Below are positions 54,213 to 62,422 of a stretch of 64,000 bases of DNA, piece by piece (position 1 is the first letter of the stretch; each line of letters opens with the position of its first letter). The notes beneath the pieces were generated by a model. The model was not told the origin of the DNA, ran no database searches, and worked only from the letters and a program-made list of their open reading frames with translations. The DNA lies in NCBI GenBank assembly GCA_019359505.1, contig JAHHHD010000024.1:24829-88828 (forward strand), written 5' to 3'. A program made the position numbers and the translations under genes. The DNA comes from Drouetiella hepatica Uher 2000/2452 (GTDB lineage: Bacteria > Cyanobacteriota > Cyanobacteriia > Elainellales > Elainellaceae).

Positions 54213-54617
54213 ATCTCAGCTGCCTGCTCCTCTCGTGTTCAACAGGAAGGTGAGCTGATCATTACTTTGGAACTCTAGAAAATAGCGATCGTCTCTTTGT
54301 CTTTGTGAGACCATACAGCTTCATATAGCCATAATTATTGGGTTTAGGACATTTTTGAGGGCGCGCGGAGCGCGCCCTCAAAAATGTCCCCCTCCTAATT
54401 GCTGTGAATACAGCTATGCAATCACGCACTACTCCTGCAACATATTTTGCATCCTGCCAGAGTAGAGTATTATCTTGCTTTGTGGCGTATGTGTGGGTTT
54501 CGGGTAAAACCAATACTGAAATCTGTGTAGAGTACGATAGAGATGGTTTCTAGGAGAGTTTGAGACAGAATCAGCATTAAGTGGTTGAGCATTAACGATT
54601 TCAGAGGAGTGGCGTGA
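54213..54617. other. Intergenic region with palindromic element
   Basis: No gene is seen between the Wzy/WaaL-like gene and the ABC permease gene. It contains the element at 54324-54417 and the promoter/leader of the permease gene. Confidence 0.45.
54324..54417. repeat. Palindromic intergenic element, GGA loop, TATAGC outer ends
   Basis: Perfect 20-bp arms 54347-54366 and 54370-54389 flank GGA (54367-54369), reading GGACATTTTTGAGGGCGCGC. Outer ends TATAGCCATAATTA (54324) and GTGAATACAGCTAT (ending 54417) form a weaker inverted repeat. GGACATTTT is shared with the copies at 39303 and 59664. Confidence 0.87.
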
Positions 54618-55442
54618 GTGGCAAGTGGAGATGTCAGGCTGGCAACTGCGAGAGGTAAGGTGCAGCACCATGGCAGTGAGAGGAGTTGGGAGAGCTATCG
54701 AGATCTCTTGTTGGTTTTAGTTCAAAAAGAGCTGAAAGTTCGGTACAACAACAAGGTTTTAGGATATTTGTGGTCGATCGCCAATCCTCTATCCTCTGCG
54801 CTGATCTATTACATTGCGTTCAAGGTTTTCATGCGGGTTCAGATTGAAGACTACCCGCTGGTGCTGATTTCGGGCGTGTTTCCCTGGCAGTGGTTCACCA
54901 ATGCCGTAGGCTCATCGACTGGGCTGTTTGTCGGAAACTCGTCGATCATTAAGAAAGTAAACTTTCCTAAGCAGATTGTGCCGCTCTCAGGTGGGCTAAA
55001 TCATCTAATCCACTACATCGTTTCTATTCCGGTTATCCTGCTGTTTCTGTTTATATTCCACAAGTCGCCAACGCTATCCTGGCTTTATGGGTTTCCCATT
55101 CTACTGACCATCCAGTTCATCATGGTTTACGGTATTAGCCTGCTGCTAGCATCCCTCAATGTCTTTCTTAGAGATTTAGAGCGGTTAGTCGGCATTGTTC
55201 TCCACTTTGTCTTCTACATCACGCCGATTCTCTACCCCCTGGAAAATCTGCCTAAGCGATTTAGAGACGCACTTTACCTTAATCCTGTTGCACCTCTAAT
55301 GGTGAGCTGGCGTGAGCTGATTTTGCAGGGAAAGCTAGATCCTATGAACTTGGGAGTGAGCTTGGGTTATGCCCTGCTGTTTTTTGCGATCGGATATTGG
55401 GTCTATCGCAAGCTTTCCTGGAAATTTGCGGAAGTTATATGA
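54618..55442 (+). CDS. ABC-2 type polysaccharide export permease
   Basis: A 274-residue membrane subunit of a KpsM/Wzm/TagG-type exporter. The amphipathic N-terminal region LLLVLVQKELKVRYNNKVLGYLW and the conserved VLISGVFPWQWFTNAVGSST segment identify the family; six membrane spans follow. The start is a GTG at 54618 with AGAGGAG upstream. Its stop overlaps the ATG of the ATPase gene (ATGA), so the two are translationally coupled. Confidence 0.9.
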   Translation: MASGDVRLATARGKVQHHGSERSWESYRDLLLVLVQKELKVRYNNKVLGYLWSIANPLSSALIYYIAFKVFMRVQIEDYPLVLISGVFPWQWFTNAVGSSTGLFVGNSSIIKKVNFPKQIVPLSGGLNHLIHYIVSIPVILLFLFIFHKSPTLSWLYGFPILLTIQFIMVYGISLLLASLNVFLRDLERLVGIVLHFVFYITPILYPLENLPKRFRDALYLNPVAPLMVSWRELILQGKLDPMNLGVSLGYALLFFAIGYWVYRKLSWKFAEVI

Positions 55443-56245
55443 GAGAGACAGTGAGAGAGCCGGTCATTAGTTTTCAGAATGTTAGCAAGTCCTATGCTTT
55501 CTATCGGCAGATTACGGGTATCAAGAACTTTGCCTTTAATCTGCACCGCAGCTTAGCCTCTATTAAAAATGCTCAGTATGAGGCGCTACGAGACATCTCG
55601 TTTGATGTGTATAAGGGCGAAAACTTTGGCATTATCGGTCACAATGGCGCCGGAAAGAGTACGGCGCTGGGGCTGATTGCTGGAGTTCTAGAACCCACAC
55701 GCGGCAGGGTTGTGGTGAGAGGCAGAATTTCGCCTCTGCTGGCGCTGGGGGCAGGATTTCATCCGGAGCTGACGGGCAGAGAAAACATTATTCTTAATGG
55801 CGTGCTGATGGGTCTGACTCGGCGCGAAATTATGAAAAAGATGGATGAGATCATTGATTTCGCTGAGTTGGGCGAGTTCATTGATAGCCCCATTCGGGTT
55901 TACTCTAGGGGAATGCTGGCAAGGCTGGGCTTTGCGGTCGTCGCCTCTCTTGATCCAGAGATTTTGCTGATCGACGAAATCCTGGGCGTTGGCGATATCC
56001 GTTTTCAGAAGAAGTGTCAGGAGAAGATGCTGAGCTTCAAAGAAAGTGGGGTGACGCTGCTGCTGGTGACGCATTCGATCGCCAGCATTGCCAAACTTTG
56101 CGATCGCGCCCTCTGGATCGAAGATCACGTCGTCAGAATGATTGGCGATCCCTATGAAATTGCTGAGCAATATTGCAAGGCGGCAGGCGTAGAAGTCGAT
56201 TTGGGAGTTCCGACTAAAGGTGAACTCAGCACCACAAGTTTGTAG
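55439..56245 (+). CDS. ABC transporter ATPase, polysaccharide export (Wzt/KpsT type)
   Basis: A 268-residue nucleotide-binding subunit. Walker A is IIGHNGAGKSTALGLIAG, the signature is YSRGMLARLGFAV in place of classical LSGGQ as usual for Wzt/TagH proteins, and Walker B is EILLIDEILGVGD. There is no C-terminal carbohydrate-recognition domain as in O8/O9a-type Wzt, so substrate selection may lie elsewhere. The ATG overlaps the permease stop. Confidence 0.92.
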   Translation: MRETVREPVISFQNVSKSYAFYRQITGIKNFAFNLHRSLASIKNAQYEALRDISFDVYKGENFGIIGHNGAGKSTALGLIAGVLEPTRGRVVVRGRISPLLALGAGFHPELTGRENIILNGVLMGLTRREIMKKMDEIIDFAELGEFIDSPIRVYSRGMLARLGFAVVASLDPEILLIDEILGVGDIRFQKKCQEKMLSFKESGVTLLLVTHSIASIAKLCDRALWIEDHVVRMIGDPYEIAEQYCKAAGVEVDLGVPTKGELSTTSL

Positions 56246-56297
56246 ACAAGCGTTGTGTCGCTCAAAAGTTTATTCAGTAAAAGTGTCAGGCTGATTC

Positions 56298-58046
56298 ATG
56301 AGAAATTTTCCGGCGCAATATCAATTGCAACCTCAGGATGTTTTGAACTTCTCGCACATCCCTAAAACCGCAGGCATGACCTTTAGAACGATCGTCGAAG
56401 ATCAGTTTCGGGACGAGGAAACCTGCCCTGCGACTCTGAATGCGCAAATCAAGCCTATTCCATCCGAGGAGTTTGCAAAATATCGCCTGTTTCGTGGGCA
56501 CTTAGCCTACACAAATCTGCCGGAACTGCTGCCTCCTGGTAAGCGGATGATTAACGTGACTGTGCTGCGAGAGCCGATCGCTCGCGTCATTTCTCACTAC
56601 GAGTACATCCGCAGAATGCCGGGAGATCCTTTTTATGAAGCTGTCAAAGACATGACCCTAGAGGAGTTTGCCCATAAGCTCCCAGCAGGCAGCCTCAAGA
56701 AAAATTTGCAAACTTATTATTTGGCTAAGCTAATCAAGTTTGATTTGTCGCAAACGCCACCTGACGAAATCTTTGAGCTTGCTAAGCAAAGTTTAGATCA
56801 GTGCGCCTTCGTGGGTTTGGTAGAGCGGTTTCAAGATTCGCTCTATCTCCTATCCTATATTTTTGGCTGGAATCCCATTATCAATACGCGCCGAGAGAAT
56901 GCTGCTAAATCTAAAAGCCCGCTAGATGAAATCCCGGCGACAACGCTAGAAGTCCTTAAGGAAAATAGCGCTTACGATATCGAGCTTTATCAGTACGCCA
57001 AAGATATTTTTGAGCAGCGGTTTGATCAGATGGAGCAAGATTTGCGGCAAAAGTACCTGAGTCAGGCAGAACCGCCTTCTTCAGAGCCGATCTCTTCAGA
57101 AGCGCTAGCTAAACTGCTCGACAAGCACTACAACCAGCGCTATGCAGATCGGCGGATTCCTACCTCTGAGCAGACTTCTTACAATTTCGCTGAACCTCTG
57201 CGGGGTTCGGGCTGGCAGCGCCGAGAGCGATCGCCAGAGCTAGGTGGCTTCCGCTGGATGGGTCCTGGCACGATCGCCACCCTGGATCTACCGCTGCAAA
57301 TTAACCCTGAGACTGACTTGGTAATTGAGTTTCGGGTTCTGCATACCCATCTTGTGGCTCCAGACATTCTCAATAGCCTGACTGTTGCAGTCAATGGGCA
57401 GTCGATCGCCCTAGACATTCTCCATAATGACCAAGGCTCTCGCTTTTACCACGGGTTTATTCCTAGTGCAGTGCTGAAAAGCGATCGCGTCTTCACGGAA
57501 TTTGCGTTTCAGGTTTGTCGCACTGCTTCACTACAGGAGCTTTTTCCCAATAATCCAGATGCCCGAATTCTAGGGCTGGCTTTCAATTATATGCAGGTGT
57601 TTCCAGCAAAGCTGCAATATCAAAAAAGCTCCCTGGCTTCCACGTTTGATTCTCCAGCCTGGAAAATGACGGCTGAGTTTCTTCAGCAGCAAGCCCAAGC
57701 TGAGGAAACGATCGCTGCTCCTCTAATTTTTCGAGCTGCGGTGCCTCGGTCTATCGTCAGCTATGATGCGTTTTTACGCGGAGACACGGCATCTTGGGCG
57801 GTAGTGCACAAAGGTAAGGGCGATCGCACGGGGGCCTTACTGTTCAAGTTTTTCACTCAAGGCTATGCGCCTGTTTTTGCCAACGAAGTATTTGTAGTGT
57901 TCACAAAGCGTCAGGATTTGCCGCATCTTGCCTACAATTCACTTCATATCAAGCCTTTATATGCTGATTTTTTGAAGCGCAACGTTATAAAGAATGCAAA
58001 ATCAGCGTATCGAAAATATTTAGGCTCAAAACCCTCTCCAGTCTAG
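56298..58046 (+). CDS. Sulfotransferase-domain protein with unknown C-terminal half
   Basis: A 582-residue protein. The first 270 residues form a Sulfotransfer_2-type PAPS-dependent sulfotransferase with the 5' phosphosulfate loop FSHIPKTAGMTFR and the 3' phosphate motif VTVLREPIARVISHYEYI. The remainder (about 280-582) has no recognised family; it starts near the DKHYNQRYADRRIP region and appears beta-rich. There is no signal peptide. It starts 52 bp after the exporter ATPase gene, so sulfation of the exported glycan before or during export is a reasonable inference. Confidence 0.8.
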   Translation: MRNFPAQYQLQPQDVLNFSHIPKTAGMTFRTIVEDQFRDEETCPATLNAQIKPIPSEEFAKYRLFRGHLAYTNLPELLPPGKRMINVTVLREPIARVISHYEYIRRMPGDPFYEAVKDMTLEEFAHKLPAGSLKKNLQTYYLAKLIKFDLSQTPPDEIFELAKQSLDQCAFVGLVERFQDSLYLLSYIFGWNPIINTRRENAAKSKSPLDEIPATTLEVLKENSAYDIELYQYAKDIFEQRFDQMEQDLRQKYLSQAEPPSSEPISSEALAKLLDKHYNQRYADRRIPTSEQTSYNFAEPLRGSGWQRRERSPELGGFRWMGPGTIATLDLPLQINPETDLVIEFRVLHTHLVAPDILNSLTVAVNGQSIALDILHNDQGSRFYHGFIPSAVLKSDRVFTEFAFQVCRTASLQELFPNNPDARILGLAFNYMQVFPAKLQYQKSSLASTFDSPAWKMTAEFLQQQAQAEETIAAPLIFRAAVPRSIVSYDAFLRGDTASWAVVHKGKGDRTGALLFKFFTQGYAPVFANEVFVVFTKRQDLPHLAYNSLHIKPLYADFLKRNVIKNAKSAYRKYLGSKPSPV

Positions 58047-58169
58047 TCAAGCTCGTGATGGCAATGGAAGATATGGGATTTCAGCTTACAGAGCGGGAAT
58101 ACTGCATTACCTGGGATGGTTGACGCATCGCCCTATTTAGCTATCTATCATGTCTGACTGCTAGATCTC

Positions 58170-59669
58170 ATGAGGTTTAAGAAATTCTGGTGTAGTGCAT
58201 TATTCTTCAGCTTTTTGGTGTTGCCCCTGTTGCTGACCTCCAAAAGCTTTGATGGTTTCTTCGCGGTATCTTCATCTGTGTCTTCACCAGTCCCAACCTC
58301 TTCTTCCGAGCGTTCTGTCTTTGTTCACCTATTTGAATGGAAATGGGATGACGTGGCGCAAGAGTGCGAGAACTTCTTAGCGCCCAATGGCTATGGTGCG
58401 GTACAGGTTTCGCCCGCTACTGAGCATATTCTGGCTCCCCAAAATCCATGGTGGCAGCGCTATCAGCCTGTCAGTTACAAGATCAACAGCCGCAGTGGCG
58501 ATCGCTCTCAGTTTGCCCAAATGATTGCTCGATGCCATGCCGTAGGAGTGAAAGTGTATGCTGATGCGGTGATTAACCACATGGCAGGTATAGAGGGTGG
58601 CGTAGGCAGCGCGGGTTCCGTTTTCACCAAATATGACTATCCAGGTCTGTATCAGCCCAGTGATTTTCATACTTGTAAAGCCAACATTAAAAACTACGGC
58701 ATTCATAAAGAAGTGACTCAGTGCGAGCTAGTAGGCTTAGCTGATTTAGATACCAGTTCGCCCAAAGTGCGGCGGCAAATTGCTAATTACCTGGCAGACT
58801 TGGTGCATCTGGGTGTAGATGGCTTCCGAGTAGATGCGGCTAAGCACATGGACACGCAAGATATCGGGGCGATCGTTCAGTTGCTGCAAAACGCCACAAA
58901 TGTCAAGCCGTTTATCTATCAGGAAGTCATTGATCCTGGGAATGAAGCTGTTCGTAAAAGCGAATATTATCCCAACGGCAAGGTCATTGAATCTGAGTAT
59001 GGGAAATTTCTGGGGGCAAAATTCCTTGGCATTGGCGGTCAAACCTTGTCTCAGCTCCAGACCTTGGGTGAAGCTTGGGGGCTGATGCCTAACGAAAAGG
59101 CGATCGTTTTTATCGACAACCACGACAAGCAGCGCGGACATGCGGGTGGAGGCACCTATCTAACCTATAAAAACGGCAAACTCTACGATCTTGCCAATGT
59201 CTTTATGCTGGCGTTTCCCTATGGCACGCCGCAGGTGATGTCTAGCTATGTTTTCACAGATTCTGATCAAGGTCCTCCTGCTAATGCTCAAGGGCAAACT
59301 GATGCAGTGTACGTGAACGGTCAAACCACCTGCTTGAAGCAGTGGGTCTGCGAACATCGCCATAGAGCGATCGCCCCTATGGTGAAATTTCGCAATCAGG
59401 TTGCACCTGATGCGCCCGTAACTCACTGGTGGAGTAATGGCAATAATCAAATTGCCTTCGGTCGTGGTAGTCAAGGGTTTGTGGTGATCAATCGTGAGAA
59501 CCAGCTGCTAACTCAAACGTTTCAGACTAACTTACCTGCGGGACAATATCGCAACCTAATCGCAGAAGAAGCTTTACCTGAGCCAATGATCGTCAATGCT
59601 AAGGGCGAACTGATGGTGACTGTGAATGGGATGGAGGCGATCGCCATTAATCTAAACTCGAAGCTATAA
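58170..59669 (+). CDS. Secreted alpha-amylase of the animal type (GH13)
   Basis: A 499-residue glycoside hydrolase with a signal peptide (first ~27 residues). Catalytic residues are Asp222 (DGFRVDAAKHMD), Glu252 (FIYQEVID) and Asp319 (VFIDNHDKQRG). Sequence such as LFEWKWDDVAQECENFLAPN, WWQRYQPVSYKI and NHDKQRGHAGGGT closely follows animal, chloride-dependent alpha-amylases, including the two Arg residues that ligate chloride in those enzymes. It would cleave alpha-1,4-glucan outside the cell. Its stop codon lies inside the left end of a palindromic element. Confidence 0.9.
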   Translation: MRFKKFWCSALFFSFLVLPLLLTSKSFDGFFAVSSSVSSPVPTSSSERSVFVHLFEWKWDDVAQECENFLAPNGYGAVQVSPATEHILAPQNPWWQRYQPVSYKINSRSGDRSQFAQMIARCHAVGVKVYADAVINHMAGIEGGVGSAGSVFTKYDYPGLYQPSDFHTCKANIKNYGIHKEVTQCELVGLADLDTSSPKVRRQIANYLADLVHLGVDGFRVDAAKHMDTQDIGAIVQLLQNATNVKPFIYQEVIDPGNEAVRKSEYYPNGKVIESEYGKFLGAKFLGIGGQTLSQLQTLGEAWGLMPNEKAIVFIDNHDKQRGHAGGGTYLTYKNGKLYDLANVFMLAFPYGTPQVMSSYVFTDSDQGPPANAQGQTDAVYVNGQTTCLKQWVCEHRHRAIAPMVKFRNQVAPDAPVTHWWSNGNNQIAFGRGSQGFVVINRENQLLTQTFQTNLPAGQYRNLIAEEALPEPMIVNAKGELMVTVNGMEAIAINLNSKL

Positions 59670-59762
59670 CTGTCGCCAGTTTGCTTCGGACATTTTTGGT
59701 GGGGCGCTTCGCGCCCCACCAAAAATGTCCCTGTCCTAACCGCCTTGGCGGTTGCCATATAG
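59664..59762. repeat. Palindromic intergenic element, TTC loop, filling a convergent gap
   Basis: Perfect 20-bp arms 59688-59707 and 59711-59730 flank TTC (59708-59710), reading GGACATTTTTGGTGGGGCGC. Outer parts CTATAACTGTCGCCAG on the left and CGGTTGCCATATAG on the right form a weak inverted repeat. The left end contains the amylase stop codon (59667-59669) and the right end lies 2 bp from the dioxygenase stop. Confidence 0.85.
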
Positions 59763-59764
59763 CC

Positions 59765-60544
59765 CTAGTCAAAGGCATAAGCTGCCATGCTAAACACGCT
59801 ATAGGTATAGCTATTGTGGAGGCGGGTTCCTTTTGCAGTTCCCCCTGCTGCCCCCAACGCCACAAATAGCGGTAGCAGATGCTCATCTGTTGGGTGATTT
59901 TCTTTGGCATAGGGCGCAAGCTGACGATAGCTGAGTAGTGAAGCAAGATCATGCTGAGCGATCGTCGCCGCCAGCCACTCATCGAACCTCTTGACCCAGG
60001 TGGGCGGATTCGCATCGCTGCTAGCGCCAAATGCTTGCAGGTTATGGGTGGCTCCGCCACTAGCAAGGATTAATACCCCTTCCCGTCTCAGCGGTTCTAG
60101 CGCTTTCCCAACGCGCAAATGATGCGTGGGATCTGCATCATATTGAATGGATAGCTGAGTGACGGGAATATCTGCCTCTGGATATGTCAAGAGTAGCGGT
60201 GCCCAAGCGCCGTGATCTAAGCCGCGATTAGAGTGAACTGTCCCCGATAAACTGTGCTGATTCAGCAATGTCGCGACTCGGTCTGCCAAATCGGGTGCAC
60301 CGGGTGCAGGATAGGTCAGTTGATACAGCGATGCCGGAAAACCAGAAAAGTCATGGATTGTCTGAGGTTGTAGTGCCCTACTCACGGTTGGGTGAGAAGT
60401 ATTCCAGTGGGCTGAAACCACCAAAATTGCCTTAGGTTTTGGGAACTGCTGACCCAACTGCTTCAGAAAGCTGTGTGCTTCCCCCTCGTGGGTAGATAGA
60501 TCAGGTGCGCCATGAGAAATAAATAAAGTTGGGAATTGCTCCAT
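59765..60544 (-). CDS. DODA-type aromatic-ring-opening dioxygenase (LigB/YgiD family)
   Basis: A 259-residue class III extradiol dioxygenase. Metal-binding His residues are visible in LFISHGAPDLSTHEG, SAHWNTSHPTV, RGLDHGAWAPLLLTYPEA and ILASGGATHNLQAFG. The ATG at 60544 is preceded by AAGGAAGGATG; the frame continues upstream to another ATG at 60658, but that stretch overlies a repeat array. Bacterial homologues act on catechols or DOPA. It is on the same strand as the MarR gene directly upstream, which probably regulates it. Confidence 0.87.
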   Translation of the reverse strand: MEQFPTLFISHGAPDLSTHEGEAHSFLKQLGQQFPKPKAILVVSAHWNTSHPTVSRALQPQTIHDFSGFPASLYQLTYPAPGAPDLADRVATLLNQHSLSGTVHSNRGLDHGAWAPLLLTYPEADIPVTQLSIQYDADPTHHLRVGKALEPLRREGVLILASGGATHNLQAFGASSDANPPTWVKRFDEWLAATIAQHDLASLLSYRQLAPYAKENHPTDEHLLPLFVALGAAGGTAKGTRLHNSYTYSVFSMAAYAFD

Positions 60545-60574
60545 ACATCCTTCCTTCTTCAGAAAATCCTTGTT

Positions 60575-60634
60575 TAAAACTATACGGGTTAAAACTGTAC
60601 TTACTAGAACTGTATGGTCTAAAACTATCACATG
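60575..60634. promoter_or_regulatory. Array of four 15-bp direct repeats between marR and the dioxygenase gene
   Basis: TAAAACTATAC, TAAAACTGTAC, TAGAACTGTAT and TAAAACTATCA begin at 60575, 60590, 60605 and 60620, an exact 15-bp period. The array spans the gap between the two genes. It is a good candidate for a regulator-binding array, most simply the MarR protein; this is inferred. Confidence 0.6.
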
Positions 60635-60665
60635 ATTTCTGAGCTTGTCAAGAAACACAACGCTC

Positions 60666-61118
60666 CTATCCAGGTTGAAAAGCTTGGCGGAGGCGACTTA
60701 GCAGAACCCTAAGCAGCTCCAGTTCTGAAGGTTCAAGCTGCTCAAACCGCTGTTTTAAATGAGCAATATGAGCTGGAAAGACTTGCTCGAATACCTTCTC
60801 TCCGGCTGGCGTGAGCCGCACAATGACGCTACGACGATTATCTCCTGGGATTTCTCGCGCCGCTAATTGTTTTTGTATCAAGCGATCGATTACTCCAGTT
60901 AATGTTCCTTTTGTAATCAGCGTCTTTTCACCTAGCTCTCCCATGCACATACCTGCTGTGTTTCCTAATGTGGCAATGACATCAAACTGAGCCGGAGTCA
61001 GATCGAGCTGGCGCAGGTGGGTCTCCGAACAGGCAGAAAACACCTGATAAGCCCGTGCCAACTCACGCATGGTCGGCAGAAAGGATTCTTTTGCTGCGGC
61101 ATTGGCGAGAGTAATCAT
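60666..61118 (-). CDS. MarR-family transcriptional regulator
   Basis: A 150-residue winged-helix dimer. The HTH region is CMGELGEKTLITKGTLTGVIDRL, the wing is REIPGDNRRSVIVRLTPAGE and the N- and C-terminal helices form the dimer interface. MarR proteins respond to phenolic compounds or oxidants and usually control adjacent genes; here the extradiol dioxygenase downstream is the obvious target. The Cys in the YQVFSACSETHLRQ helix could be redox-active. Confidence 0.88.
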   Translation of the reverse strand: MITLANAAAKESFLPTMRELARAYQVFSACSETHLRQLDLTPAQFDVIATLGNTAGMCMGELGEKTLITKGTLTGVIDRLIQKQLAAREIPGDNRRSVIVRLTPAGEKVFEQVFPAHIAHLKQRFEQLEPSELELLRVLLSRLRQAFQPG

Positions 61119-61366
61119 TGCAAGTATTAATTGTTCTACCTAGAAGTATTTTGGCTGTCTATGTGAGAGCAGTAACAAGAAAATATTAGTTGCTAAATAA
61201 CAGCTTCTATGGAGCTTGCTCGGATCTAGAGATTAGCACTGCGATCGAGGGATTGTTGGTAGGTGCATTGATCTCGCGCGAATTGCAGATTTCCGCCTAT
61301 CGGCAATGTGTACAAGATTATGAGTAGATTAGTATTGGTCTCATTCAGCAGAACAGCTTAGCTCAC

Positions 61367-62386
61367 TTGATTCAAACGTCTTTAGAGAGTTTTTTGAGCG
61401 CACCAGGTATCATTCTTGATGTGCGTAGTCCCGCTGAATATCAGCAAGGGCATATTCCAGGAGCCGTCAGTTTTCCTCTATTTACGGATGCAGAACGCAC
61501 CCAGGTGGGTACCTGCTATAAGCAGAAGGGGCGAGATGAAGCTGTGGAGTTGGGATTTGCGATCGCAGGACCCAAGTTTTCCCAGTTTATTGCCGATGCA
61601 AAACAGCTCTCTCCCGATCGCCACGTCCGAATTCACTGTTGGCGGGGTGGGATGCGAAGTGGCGCAGTCGCCTGGGTGCTAGAAACCGCAGGATTTAAGT
61701 TAATCACGCTAGCAGGTGGCTACAAAATGTTTCGCCGCTGGGCGATCGCCATTTTCGAGCCACCCAAACCCATTCTGATCGTGGGCGGTATGACGGGTAC
61801 AGGCAAAACCAACATCCTTGCGGCTCTGCATCACAAAAAAGCGCAGGTATTGGATCTGGAAGGGTTAGCCAGCCATCGAGGCAGCAGCTATGGCAGCTTA
61901 GGATTGCCGCCTCAGCCTACAAATGAGCAATTTGAAAATGAAATTGCGGTACGTTGGGCAGCCTTTGATCCCAACCAGCCTGTTTGGATTGAGGCGGAAA
62001 GCAATCGCATTGGCACCTGCCGAGTCCCCGAATCTTTGTTTCTTCAGATGAATCAAGCTACCGTGCTAGAAATTAAGCGATCGCGTTCAGAACGTCTATC
62101 AACGCTAGTTCAAGTCTATGGAAGTGCCGATCGTCAAGATTTGATTAGTGCTACGATGCGCATCCAAAAAAGGCTAGGCGGGCAGCGCACCAAAGAAGCG
62201 ATCGAGCTGATTCAATCCAATCAACTAACGGAAGCCTTTGATATTATCCTGGGCTACTACGATAAGACTTATACCTACGATTTGCAACGCCGCAACGTCA
62301 AAATTTATCCGATCGAAGCCACAGGTCTGCAAGCTGCCGACGTTGCTACAACGTTGCTTGCAGACCTGCCTCAGCTGAAACTGTAA
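61367..62386 (+). CDS. mnmH: tRNA 2-selenouridine synthase (MnmH/SelU)
   Basis: Converts 2-thiouridine to 2-selenouridine (or geranylates it) at the wobble position of certain tRNAs. The rhodanese domain has the catalytic Cys in RIHCWRGGMRSGAV and a P-loop domain starts at GGMTGTGKTNILAAL. At 339 residues it is close to family length. The only usable start is a TTG at 61367, since a stop codon lies 9 bp upstream in frame; ribosome binding sequence is weak. No selD lies in this window. Confidence 0.92.
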   Translation: MIQTSLESFLSAPGIILDVRSPAEYQQGHIPGAVSFPLFTDAERTQVGTCYKQKGRDEAVELGFAIAGPKFSQFIADAKQLSPDRHVRIHCWRGGMRSGAVAWVLETAGFKLITLAGGYKMFRRWAIAIFEPPKPILIVGGMTGTGKTNILAALHHKKAQVLDLEGLASHRGSSYGSLGLPPQPTNEQFENEIAVRWAAFDPNQPVWIEAESNRIGTCRVPESLFLQMNQATVLEIKRSRSERLSTLVQVYGSADRQDLISATMRIQKRLGGQRTKEAIELIQSNQLTEAFDIILGYYDKTYTYDLQRRNVKIYPIEATGLQAADVATTLLADLPQLKL

Positions 62387-62422
62387 CTCGGTTGAACAAA
62401 GCTTGCCTTCGCAATCTGTTTT

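Noticed and set aside
60547..60658. N-terminal extension of the dioxygenase with a VL-rich pentapeptide pattern
   Set aside because: The pattern comes from the 15-bp DNA repeats; the internal ATG at 60544 has a strong ribosome binding site and matches the family start.
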